Origin: Portulaca oleracea | Taxonomy: Eukaryota > Streptophyta > Magnoliopsida > Caryophyllales > Portulacaceae | Direction of reading: 5' to 3' | Assembly (NCBI GenBank): GCA_029582165.1 | Contig: CM055877.1 | Location: 23,325,355-23,389,354 of the forward strand | DNA length: 64,000 nt | In this document: positions 48,980 to 58,567 of the stretch, one piece after another | Numbering within the stretch: position 1 is the first letter of the stretch | Layout: every line of letters starts with the position of its first letter | Program-made: the position numbers and the translations under genes | The notes under the pieces: generated by a model | What the model was told of the DNA's origin: nothing | What the model saw: the letters and a program-made list of their open reading frames with translations, nothing else | The model's database searches: none

Positions 48980-49302
48980 GGGTTTTTGGATGTTAATATA
49001 CTGAACTTTTGGAGTATTGGACAATAGTACACTGAACATTGACTTTGGACGATAATACACTGAACTTTGGGGGTGTTGGACAATAATGCACCCGGAACAA
49101 CTTCAGCGGTGGCTAACTCGGTGGCGATCCTACGTGGTAGCCTGCCACGTAGGATCGCCACCGAGTCAGCCACCGTCAAAATCTCTCCGGGTGCATTATT
49201 GTGAACAGCCCCTAAAGTACAGTGTATTATTGTCCAAGGTCAAAGTTCAGTGTATTATTATCCAATAACCCAAAAATTCAGTATATTACCGTCCAAAATA
49301 CC
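48980..49302. mobile_element. Mutator-type MITE, copy 1, inserted in LINE RT
   Basis: 323 bp, nearly all inverted repeat: termini GGGTTTTTGGATGTTAATAT and, on minus, GGTATTTTGGACGGTAATAT. The centre is a near-perfect palindrome (CTCGGTGGCGATCCTACGTG at 49109 mirrored by CACGTAGGATCGCCACCGAG at 49143). The exact 9-bp duplication ATTTTTTGA flanks it (48971-48979, 49303-49311), as made by Mutator-superfamily transposases. Removing it restores LINE text. Confidence 0.88.
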
Positions 49303-49440
49303 ATTTTTTGATTAATGATCTCTTATGTGAGGATTTCATTATCCACAATAGTGATAGGACTGAAAGATGTCTAGACTCAAGATTGCATTTTGGGTACGCC
49401 TCAAATTTAGATCAAAGAAAAAATCAAAGACAATTTTTTT

Positions 49441-50074
49441 TTTATCTAGCTAGTTTTCTCATGCAGTTCCTTAATTTGACAAAAAAGGCATTTGTTATAT
49501 TTATAAATATTTTATTACAAAAAGGAGCTTTGCAGCTGTGTCATGTGCCATGCAGAAATGTGAAGATTGTAGATTTGATATTTAGGCTTTTAAAAGGTGG
49601 GCAGGGCAGTGAAGCATACCGTCTTTTGTTTTTGAGTGTAGGGTAGTTCAGTTTACTGTAATCAAATGGCCGAAATCCAGAACACCTTGGTTGATGATTC
49701 AACACATAAAAACAAACAACCAAAATGGACTGCTAAATATATTTAGATGTAGACCCATCGACAGACTTATCCTTTCAACATACTTTGCTGTTTCCACTTT
49801 CCTCCTTTTCCTATCTACAAAATTCACTACACTTCTACCCCACCATGGACAAACAAAGAGGAGAATTTTACTTACCTTTCTTTTCCTTTCCTTTCCTTTA
49901 TAATGGTAAGTTAGGTTTATCATATCCTTTCTATATTTTATCTTACTCGAATCTTTAAAAAATAATCAAATCAATGTCATTTCCTTACCTTTCCTTTTCT
50001 TATTAACCTTACATTACCTAACTTGATCCTACCACTCTAAAAATTAGAAATTATTACATCAATGAAGTGCAAAC
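49441..50074. other. AT-rich DNA, no gene seen
   Basis: May include older LINE sequence to the right of 49440, but no convincing protein similarity was read. Confidence 0.45.
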
Positions 50075-51134
50075 TGTTGACTCTATGAAGCATATAATAA
50101 TTTTGATGATAACAAATGATAAAATTAGTATTATATATGAGGTTGGAAATTGAAGTGATTTAATTATCATGTTACTCATATATAATACTTATGATAGTCC
50201 AATATATTAATTTGAATATATTTGATTGGACAAATTTGTGAAGTGTAACTTGATTGATATTATGAGAATATTGAATAAAAAATGAGATATATGCAAGCTA
50301 ATAAATGTGCTAAATGCATTGAACCAAATCCTTTAGTATTTTTGGCAAATTTAATGTTATTTAGCTTGATCAATATTGAGCTTAATTATGTGTTACCTAT
50401 TATCTAATATGATATGATATGATATTCACATGCTTGCTTATATTATTATTTGAATATTATATCTAATTGACAAGGAGAAAGAATTCAAAGACAATATCTT
50501 GTGAGAATCATATCAAGATCAAGAGATCATGCATGTCAAGAATCAAGACTTGCTTTATTCACTTGGTTGACTCTTTGACACTACTTGTCCAAACACATGC
50601 TATAAATATGAGAAGTATTTGAGCATTCAAGGATAGAAGATAAGAGACAAGAGAAGAGAAGATACAAGACACACGAGCAAACATCTCACTTGAGCGTTAA
50701 TTCCTACTACTATTGTGTGAGAGTACAAAGAATTGTATTGAGCTATTATTTATTGAGTCGAGTTGTTGAGATAATTATTGTTAGGAAGATTTAGGAGTTG
50801 AGAGGACGACTCCACCACACTTGATTGAAAGGCGATATCAAGTGGTGAGCTCTTGAGAGTAGAGAAGGTTCTAAGATCGGTTGTAAAAATCCATCCTAAC
50901 AATAATTAGAGGTTAAATCCTAGAGTTGGAGAACTTTAGGCGGTGACGTACTCCGAAATTGAGTTCGGAGGAACATCGTAAACAACTACCGGATTTTATC
51001 TATCTTTTATTCCGCAATTTATTTCTGCATTTTAATTCCGCATTTTATTTAATAACTAGCCTCATTAAACTTTCACCAACCATACTTGTAAATTACAATG
51101 AAAATCGTGAAAGAACAATTATAAACTTAAACAA
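50075..51134 (+). repeat. Candidate SIRE/Maximus-like solo LTR
   Basis: Starts TGTTGACTCTATGAAG with TTTTGATGATAACAAATG shortly after, wording I associate with SIRE-type copia LTRs. A TATA box (GCTATAAATATGAG) lies near 50600 and an AT-rich tail with TTTATTCCGC words near 51000. The 3' end is uncertain because MITE copy 2 inserted at 51135 and no target duplication could be fixed. No internal retroelement sequence is adjacent. Confidence 0.45.
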
Positions 51135-51428
51135 GGGTTTCTGGACGCTAATATACTGAAATTTCGGGGTATTGGATAATAATACACTGTAGTATGGGGG
51201 TGTTGGACAATAATACACCCATAACAATTTCGGCGGTGGCTGACTCGGTGGCAATCCTACGTAGTCCGCCTGCCACGTAGGATCACCACCAAGTCAGCCA
51301 CCATCGAAATCTTTCCGGATGCATTATTGTTCAACACCTCCTAAAATATAGTGTACTATTGTCCAATGTCAAAATTCAGTGTATGATTATCCAATACTCC
51401 AAAAATTTATATCAACATCCAAAAATCC
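51135..51428. mobile_element. Mutator-type MITE, copy 2
   Basis: A sister of the copy at 48980: same termini (GGGTTTCTGGACGCTAATAT) and same GC-rich palindromic centre (CTCGGTGGCAATCCTACGTA, then CACGTAGGATCACCACCAAG). The flanks CTTAAACAA (51126-51134) and TTTAAACAA (51429-51437) match at 8 of 9 positions, a diverged 9-bp duplication. Confidence 0.85.
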
Positions 51429-51788
51429 TTTAAACAAATATCTGAAATTCAACATTATTAATACCTGTTCTTTGGATTGGTTGGAATCACTTTTGGATGG
51501 ATTGGATTTGATTGGATAAGTTGTGATACATTTTGAGGAATTGTGTTTTTAGAGAATATTTTTTTGAGGAATTGTGTAAAGTTTTGATTGGATTGGATTA
51601 AATTGGATTGGAAAGAATTACCAATCCAAAGAACAAGTAAGTCTTGTTGACATTCGATTCTAAACACTAATAATAGCTTTAACATGAATCTTCCATGAGT
51701 GCGTCTATACTATTAATAAATGGTCTTATAATTCGTTTTATTATTCATTCTGTATTAGAATACGAGCGCTTTTTTGAGATATTGGAAG
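51429..51788. other. AT-rich flank of the Tat element
   Basis: Contains repeated GGATTGGATT words near 51500-51620. No gene. Confidence 0.5.
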
Positions 51789-52610
51789 TGTAGATCTATA
51801 AACACAAATTTCGAACCTGAAATAAATAAAGACAAAAAATATGAGAAATAAATTAATTTTTATTGATATTTGAATGTAAACGGGTATAATCTCTATATCA
51901 AATACAATAATGATGATCCTCTGATTCGATTTCCTATGACTTGGGTGAGCCGAGGGCGCGGACGCTTGATCTCGATCGATGAAACAGACGAGGAAGACGA
52001 CTGCAGTCTTTGATGTGAAGGACATAAGCTGTTGAACTAGCTGACGTTTGTCCTTGGTGCTTGGTAGCTGGAGAGCGCCTGTAGTTCGATCTTCTCATCA
52101 GCTTTGCAAGTCTTGCTGAAGAACTCTGAAGCAGTTCTTGATCTTGACGCAGTAGAGGCTTGAAGACTCGATCCTGAGCATTTGCAGACTTCGATCCTTG
52201 GCGCTTGGTAGCTGGAGACTGCTGGCAGTTTGATCTTCTGAAGCCTCTGGAGTGCATAATGTCAAATGCCGCCGGTGTAGACTGCAGTATATGTTGAAAA
52301 TGAGGGAGATGACCCCTATTTATAGCCTCTGGAGGCCTAGGGTTGCCTAGGGTTTGAGCCGGGCTTTGGGCTTGGGCCCAAATTAATTAATTATCCCTTT
52401 ATTTAAAATAAAAAAAATAATTACTATTTTCTGCATCATAATTGACACGTGTCACGATGGTATTGGCCAAGGTACACTTCCATTTGAAATTTAATTAAAT
52501 GGACCGCTGTATTTAATTTTGCACGTGGCGGATAATAATTGATCCAAATAAATTTATTTATTTTCCACGTGTCGTCTTCTGATTTGTCGACAAATTTTTA
52601 CTTCCTATAA
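51789..52610 (-). repeat. Tat-type gypsy 3' LTR
   Basis: On minus: U3 from about 52610, TATA box CTATAAATAGG at 52316-52324 (plus complement), predicted start of R near 52285-52292, then R-U5 ending near 51789 (ATAGATCTACA). The purine tract GATGGGGGCAT precedes it. U5 shares about 190 bp of nearly identical text with 57175-57370. R-U5 contains a 144-bp internal duplication (TCCTTGG...GGTAGCTGGAG at 52051 and 52195) that the second copy lacks. The exact LTR start base is uncertain. Confidence 0.78.
52446..52571. promoter_or_regulatory. Three CACGTG G-boxes in Tat U3
   Basis: CACGTG cores at 52446-52451 (within the perfect 12-bp palindrome TGACACGTGTCA), 52522-52527 (GCACGTGGCG) and 52566-52571 (CCACGTGTCG). 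All are upstream of the TATA box on minus. G-box/ABRE elements bind bZIP and bHLH factors in plants; use here is inference. Confidence 0.7.
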
Positions 52611-52626
52611 ATGCCCCCATCGAGAG
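52611..52626 (-). other. Tat polypurine tract
   Basis: Minus CTCTCGATGGGGGCAT immediately before U3, the priming site for plus-strand DNA synthesis. Confidence 0.65.
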
Positions 52627-53980
52627 TCAGCCGCGGACACGAATCTTGAGTGTTTGAAGCGGTTGGGTCTTGAATACTGATGGTTTGACTTTAGCTTGGC
52701 ACGAATTTTCGTAGGGCCCAAAGCTATGATTTTACCGGACATGTGAATAACCAGTGGAAGTATGTCTATTTATATGCAAGTATAATACAATTATAAACGT
52801 ACAAGAATTTTGTTTTTCTTCTTCTTTTTCTTTAAAAAAAAATTAATACCCTTGAAGCATGCTTCCTTCCACGTTTGGGGCTTACATTTACTAGATTGAC
52901 CCAGTATATGTACGGATTTTTTTTCTTTTCTTCTTTTTGTTTCCAAATTATCAAGAATTTATTTAACTAAAATTCTTAACAATTATAATTGGAGTAGGAT
53001 TGAGGCTAGAGTTGGAGTTGGGGTTGAATTGGAGTTGAACGGAATTGGATTTGTAGTGGGAATATGAGACTTATCAGTCAAAACACTATAAATTAGCCTC
53101 CAGTCTCTGATTATTCAGTTCGTTGTGACAGAGATAAATCTTTCCAGTAAAATTCTTTCCGTTGATTAATCCTTTTAATCTTTACGGTGACCATGAACTG
53201 ATTATTTGCGTGATTTGCAGGAACAGAGGGTGTTCTTAGTGCTCTTGCCAACAAATTTCACCACGTATGATCCCTTTTTATTGAATCTTGGAGGATAAAC
53301 TTTGATGCCTTAGATACATATTCTGATAGTTCTTGATCATACCATCGATTTTTTCTTCCTTTATTTTCTGCCTAGTGCCTCTGTTTTGCTCTTAATTTTT
53401 GAATTTTTTTTCTTCGGCTTTTGATCATCACCAGCATCACAACTTTGTGATATGGATGATGATGATGGTTCTGGTTGACTTTCTCTTGATGATCATGCTT
53501 TTGGAAAAAAAAATTGATGATCATGATTTTGATCTAGATGATCTTGATTTTGATTGTTTTTTTTTCGATGACCATGATTTTGATCTTTGATGATAGATGA
53601 TCTTCGTTTTGATATTTGAAGTAAATCATACTCCCGTGTTGAGCTATTGATCTTGCTCATGATTTTAGTTTCGATGGAGATAATTTGATAATTATGATAA
53701 TCATACGATCTTGATTTTCATCCTACTTGATTTCGTGATTCCTCTGTTTTTGGGGTAAATTTACAGAGGTTTTGGGATCATCAACAATGGATGGTTTTGC
53801 TATCATATATACATATATATATTTTTTAATTTGTCTTACTTGAAGAATTTCTGCAACTGTTTCTCCAATTCTGCGCCACTCTCCTTTTCGAGTTGGTGAT
53901 TTTTTTTTTTGGAGCAGGAAGTTGGAATTAATTGACATTGTCTGCTTGAAGTTGCCCTTCGTCCTCGCCAATATCTTGCC
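52627..53980. other. Tat 3' spacer with GAT-rich tract
   Basis: Non-coding. 53410-53720 is rich in TGATGATC/TTTTGAT words; frames through it are Asp/Phe runs. No recognisable gene. It separates the antisense PMD pseudogene from the PPT. Confidence 0.55.
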
Positions 53981-53981
53981 C

Positions 53982-54161
53982 ACTCCTCAGCGTGCTGACG
54001 TATGGTAGTCCTAGACTACTCTCTTCAGGACTGTCTGGGTCGACAACATCGTCTTCTCCGCTTTCTGTGCTACTCCTCAGCGTACTGACGTAGAGTAGTC
54101 CTAGACTACTCTCTTCAGGACTGTCTGGGTCAACAGTGTTGTCACTCCGCCCTGCCTTGAG
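53982..54161. repeat. 90-bp tandem duplication
   Basis: ACTCCTCAGCGTGCTGACGT (53982) and ACTCCTCAGCGTACTGACGT (54072) start two copies with a period of exactly 90 bp. They share CCTAGACTACTCTCTTCAGG. The unit is a multiple of three and both strands stay open through it. It lies just 5' of the PMD frame. Confidence 0.92.
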
Positions 54162-54207
54162 TACTCCCCTTGTGATATTCAGGCTTTTCACGTCACCGCT
54201 AGAGATC

Positions 54208-56743
54208 ATGGTGTACTTTGTTGACTCATCTTCGAAATCGCCATCTGTCACCATTTTGGACAAGAAAGACGACGCCATCGAGGACGGAATAACACTCCGA
54301 GTTGATGTGCCGACGCCACTACCCTCCAAGAAATCCTTGCTCAACGATGAGCTCACAGATTCTCATTGGAGCGTCACTTCTACCCGTGATGTACTGAACT
54401 CAGACGGCACCATCACACACAACTATAAAACTTTGAAGTTTTTTTCTCCTCTGTTCGAAGCTTCAGTTCCAGTACAAAAACCATCGCCTTTGCAGACGGG
54501 TCAATAACATGGGGGACTTTCTCGCCTAACGACAACTTTTATATTCCATGTTACTGGGAGTGGCTCGAGGACGTTCTTGGTCGTAATAAGGAAAAACTCA
54601 TAGACTAGAGGATTTTTAATGGATTATATGCATCTTTATTTTCCTACGACCTTAGCCCCAATGTTTTCAAGACCTTCTATGAACTATGGTGCCCTACTAC
54701 TAACACCTTCTGCACAGAGATGGAGAAATGTCGATTTCTTTGTGAGACATGTGGAAAATAGCTGGGCTTCCGGCTAGTGTGTCTTACTATGAAGAAGTTG
54801 TTCCTTCCGCCCAAACGTTGTTGTCTGCCGGCCAAGAAGATAGCGACATACCAAAGTCCTGCATTTATCTATTTTCTGTTTTCCGCAACCAATGTCAAGA
54901 TGTCAATGGCACTATTCAACTTCCAGCTAGCGAATGGGTGCGTTTCTAGTATCGTGGCTCGAAGAAGTATGCAAGCCCTCCCCCACGAGATAATAGAAGA
55001 CGGAAAGGAGTTCCACCAGAGACTTGTTGTCCTCCTGGATCCATCGCTAAACGTCCAGTACGGACCAAGAAGGAAAAGGGTCCTTTTGTTCTTCTCGGTG
55101 TTCCCGAGTCATTGATTGAAGACTACCTCGCCGCCCTCATATCTTGCTGGTTATGTTGCTTTGCACTACCAACTGACAAGCTTAACCTCATCCGCCCTGG
55201 TGTGTTCAAGGCTGCCAGCCAGATTGCGCTTGGGGAATGTGTGAATTTGGCCATCCCAACTTTGGCTAGTATCTACCAAGGTTTGTATAAGATCTCCTCT
55301 GCTAAGAATTTGAGTAAGCTGGAGGTTATTTTCCCTGTGCAGTATGTTTATGGCTGGTTGGGCACCTATTTCGAGAATCATTTCTAGCATCCTAAGATCA
55401 AAGACAATCATTCTCCTAAAATGGTTAAACTTTCAAGAGAAAGAATGGACAAAACATTTGATCGGCAGGGGTCACGTGAATTACTGAGGCGTCCTGAGGT
55501 GTCATGTGTATATTGTATTGCTGAGTTGATGGACACCTGTCGGGAACTGACTGACACTCCTGTATTGTCCACTGGCTGGAAGGCTTACATGGTCTGCATG
55601 CGCAGCGGTTTTCTGACGCTACGCCAGGGGAGGACTATCGTAATAGAGTCGTACTTCCCTTGTAAATTCGGGAGTCAGTTTGGTTTTTATCAGGATGTGC
55701 TTAGTGATCCCAGCAAGACTGTTCGCGGTGGTACTTTAGAAGACGCGGCATGCTACTGGTACAATCTGACAAAGCATGGGCTGAGATCCACAGTGACTAT
55801 TCCTTGCACACCAGGCCCAAAGTCCATGATGGTTATAGTAGAGTATGCCAACTGGTGGAAATCTTATCGCCAGGATCTCTTTTCTTCGGAGACTAAGAGG
55901 CTCATTCATGCTGATACAACACCGCCTAAGGCTCGTAGGGCGAAGGTTAATGACGATGCCTCTGTTCTGGTTGTCACTGATGGAAAAGCAAAAGCCTGTC
56001 ATGCCTCTACTGTTCAAGTTGTTCCTCCTGTTGATGATCTTAGGGGGGAAGGAGATGGTAGCTCTTCTATTGGTCCGGACTTGTCTCCTCAAAAGAGTTC
56101 TCATGATTCACCTGGGAGGGAGAAAATTGAGTCTTTGAAAGGCTTAGATATCGCGCCAAGGTCCAGGGGTAAATCAAACTGCGCGACTAGCTTGTCTAAG
56201 TCCGAAAACAGAGCAAAGGCAAGTCTATAACTCATCAACCTACCCCTTTCTCCCTATGCTTTTTTTTTTTTTTTTTTTTGCTGATGGCAGATACGTAGAT
56301 GAACTGATATATTTTTCTTGCCTGGGCAAGAGTTGACTCCAACGAGCAAGGAGCTGCTTGAAGAAATGTTCGGTGACGATGGCAGTGAGAACACCTTGAC
56401 GGCACCGCTCGCAAGGAGTCGTGAGCCAACTGCATCAATTGACATAATGCCCCCACCGGTCCACGACGTCAATAGGGCTCATTCTCCTACTCCATCTGCT
56501 TCCGCCTACTTTCCTGGCAAAATCTCCCATGGCTGCTTGGCTGGTGAGGTGCGACGACAGTTTCTTCAACAGTTAAAGAAGTATATTCCACGGACAGAAG
56601 ATGACATTAAGAACCTGAGATCAGAGGCCGAGAAGTTCTATGGAACCTTGTCGTCTCTTGACGCAAATCCTTCAGCGAGAGGTCTTGCAAGTTTATTTTC
56701 AGCAGCAAGGACAGTAGCAGGACTACGGTTTTTACTCTGCTGA
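54208..56743 (+). pseudogene. Plant mobile domain (PMD) protein pseudogene, antisense in Tat element
   Basis: Plus-strand pieces: 54208-54450 (MVYFVDSSSKSPSV), a frameshift, then ITWGTFSPNDNFYIPCYWEW and LSPNVFKTFYELWCPTT (54500-54720), 54749-54949 (GLPASVSYYEEVVPSA) and 55080-55387 (IEDYLAALISCWLCCFALP, YGWLGTYFENHF). The best-preserved piece, 55421-56230, has the characteristic SQFGFYQDVLSD and YWYNLTKHG region. A last piece spans 56318-56743 (PTSKELLEEMFGDDG). It resembles the aminotransferase-like plant mobile domain. At least four stops or frameshifts occur; the gap 56231-56317 with a poly-T tract may be an intron. It lies antisense between integrase and PPT, where Tat-lineage elements are known to carry an antisense extra ORF. 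Confidence 0.72.
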
Positions 56744-56745
56744 GC

Positions 56746-57174
56746 AGGAGTCAGGTTAGACATTCTCTCTTCAAACCCATTACTGTCCCAAGGTATAGAG
56801 TATTCCAGTGTTATCTCTTCCGTCAACTGGATCTTTTTCTCCATGGAAGGTGGCTTCGGCGCTATATTCTCCACAAGCTTTTGGTTAACAAAGTGTTCAA
56901 AGGAGCTTCCGTATCTTTCCTTGAATATGTCTCTAAGTTCACAAAGCTCAGGTAAATCAGAGAATCTGGCAGCAGCGAACATGAGGGATACTACAGCCTC
57001 TCTGCAATCCTCAGGGCATTCCCTGAGCTTTTGCAAAACCGGAAGGTGCTTCAAGATGATTTCACAAACATGATAAATAAATTCATAGCACGATGAAAGA
57101 ACCAGCTCTGCAACCAGTCCTTCAGCTCTTCCAAAAGCATTGGTTTCGAGGCCGCTTAAGAGCAGATCAGCACC
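56746..57174 (-). pseudogene. IST1-like host gene fragment captured in the Tat element
   Basis: A 143-codon uninterrupted stretch on minus: ADLLLSGLETNAFGRAEGL, CYEFIYHVCEIILKHLP, ECPEDCREAVVSLMFAAARF, LPELCELRDIFKERYG and IQLTEEITLEYSIPWDSNG. This is the core of an IST1-like protein (regulator of Vps4/ESCRT-III in the multivesicular-body pathway). The first helices and the C-terminal tail are missing. The frame runs open from an R-U5 LTR segment (57175 upwards) and passes into sequence antisense to PMD at about 56745. It has no intron over 430 bp; IST1-like genes usually have one near the ECP motif (from memory), which suggests a spliced RNA source. The open frame suggests either recent capture or selection. 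Confidence 0.75.
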
Positions 57175-57549
57175 TACACAAATTTGTAAACACAAATTTC
57201 GGGCCTGAAATAAATAAAGACAAGAATTATGAGAAACAAATTAATTTTTATTGATATTTGAATGTAAGCGGGTACAATCTCTATATCAAATAAAATAATG
57301 ATGATCCTCTGATTCGATCTCCTATGACTTGGGTGAGCCGAGGGCGCGGACGCTTGATCTCGATCTCGAATGTAGGTCTAGCTGAAGAACTCAGTTGTAG
57401 TTCTTTACCTTGACGTGCAGAAAGCTTGGAGCTGTTGATCTTGAACTTTCGTCGACCTTGATGCTTGGCGCTTGGGAGCTGGAGGCTGCTTGCAGTCCGA
57501 GCTTCTGAATTCTCTGAAGTGCAGAATGCCGAATGCCGGTGTCGTCTGC
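57175..57549 (-). repeat. Isolated R-U5 segment of the Tat LTR
   Basis: Matches R-U5 of the LTR at 51789-52285 (AGCGTCCGCGCCCTCGGCTC, AATAAAATTAATTT-type text). It starts at the base equivalent to 52285, about 38 nt downstream of the TATA box, and lacks U3 and TATA. On its upstream side it is fused to integrase with a 4-nt overlap (GCAG, near 57550). On its downstream side it is fused to the IST1 fragment without a primer-binding site. It also lacks the 144-bp duplication, so it came from a different family member. Confidence 0.8.
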
Positions 57550-57802
57550 CCATTTGAAGAAGTAGTCTGTGGTGGCCAAGATGTAAGAATGACTAGCCGA
57601 TGACTTAGGCGTAATTGGTCCAACAACATCAAGACCCCATGCCTCAAACGGCCATGATGCCACCATAGGATGGAGTGGTTCCGGAGGCTGGTGTATGAAG
57701 TTGGCATGAAATTGGCAAGCGTCACACCACCTGGCATAGTTCATGCAATCTTGTACCATTGTGGGCCAGTAATATCTCATCCTCTTAACACGGTCCTGAA
57801 GC
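57550..57802 (-). pseudogene. Tat integrase, truncated
   Basis: The zinc-binding C-terminal pair (CDACQ, near 57720) follows RYYWPTM. The catalytic core opens with WGLDVVGPI (first Asp) and ATTDYFFKWAD (second Asp), then stops at the fusion with R-U5. The third catalytic residue and the whole C-terminal domain are absent. It joins by a frameshift to the RNase H frame near 57803. It cannot be active. Confidence 0.85.
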
Positions 57803-58552
57803 TTAGGACCTGATTGATGCGCGCCACACGTCCTTGCTTTGCCTCGTCCAGCCTAGACATCTTAACCAGAGTCCTGAAAAAGAGCGCCGATAGAGGGTAC
57901 CATGGTAGTAGAAGAACCGAGAAGCTCTCCGTTGGACTTCTGTATTATGCTTAACATCACTAGGTAGCCTTCCATGCTTTAAGTAGTCCATGATGGGTTG
58001 GCGCCAATCCTCCACCTCGGTTTCAAGAGCACATATTGCATTGACCTCTTCTTCCAACTCCTGGTCTGGCAGTGCTACGACCCATCGGCTGCATACCGGG
58101 ATCGTTATGTTCTCTTCTGCCCCTAGTGCTAAGGTGGCCGCCAGATTAGCGAGTGCGTTAGCCATCTTGTTGGAACTCCTTGGAACATGCTCTACCTTGA
58201 CTATGTCCAATTTCTCCAATAATTGCAACGCCAGCCTGTGGTATGGCACCAAGTCTTCCTTTTTAACTTCATACTCTTCAAGAAGTTGCTTAATGATCAA
58301 CTGTGAGTCACCGTAGATGTTGAGCTCCTTTATCCCCATTTCAGTAGCCATTTGAAGTCCCAGGACCAATGCTTGATATTCCGCCATATTGTTTGAACAT
58401 AATTGAGTAAGAACAAACGAATATGTTAGAACATGTCTTTCGGGAGAAACAAAGACAACCCCTGCTCCAGCGCCATCATGCCTCGCCGCTCCATCAAAAT
58501 ACATATCCCACGATGGAAAGATGTCTACGAAGAACACGTCCTCCCCTGGCAA
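57803..58552 (-). pseudogene. Tat second RNase H (archaeal-type) and integrase N-terminus
   Basis: The element has two RNase H domains, a mark of the Tat lineage. This one shows MYFDGAARHDGAGAGVVF (Asp), SNNMAEYQALVLGL (Glu), IYGDSQLIIKQL (Asp) and HVPRSSNKMANALANLA. In the last motif the usual catalytic Asp (D-A-L-A-N-L-A) reads Asn. The end (LPSDVKHNTEVQRRASRFFYYHGTLYRRSF) is the HHCC start of integrase, which breaks near 57830. A TAG near 58570 separates it from the first RNase H. Confidence 0.87.
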
Positions 58553-58567
58553 GTCATCACTTATCTC

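Larger units (their letters stand above)
47183..49440 (-). pseudogene. L1-type LINE reverse transcriptase and RNase H start
   Basis: On minus, in order: RT text near 49310 (EIINQKIEQAVFQ across a MITE insertion), FFQEEHMNHTLIALI, LYKIILKIMVNRLQPILDKIINPSQSAFI (48640-48760), LKLDMEKCYDRLEW (near 48550, catalytic Asp region), FGFHPAWISLVRD, SYLFILCMEV-like text (48300-48460), then FFAYDHLLFW (near 48190, the YADD-equivalent, decayed). The zf-RVT-like segment follows (FKGRPQNSTLKSL, then FWFDNWRSPTNLMKL near 47420) and the RNase H opening NFDG near 47205. A (TTA)n tract and a MITE interrupt it. Many stops; long dead. The 3' part continues at 32579. Confidence 0.85.

Noticed and set aside
53928..54356. 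A 142-residue minus-strand frame with a repeated DSPEESSLGL motif
   Set aside because: It is the antisense shadow of the PMD 5' region; the plus strand leads into recognisable PMD text, whereas this frame leads nowhere. The repeat is explained by the 90-bp duplication.
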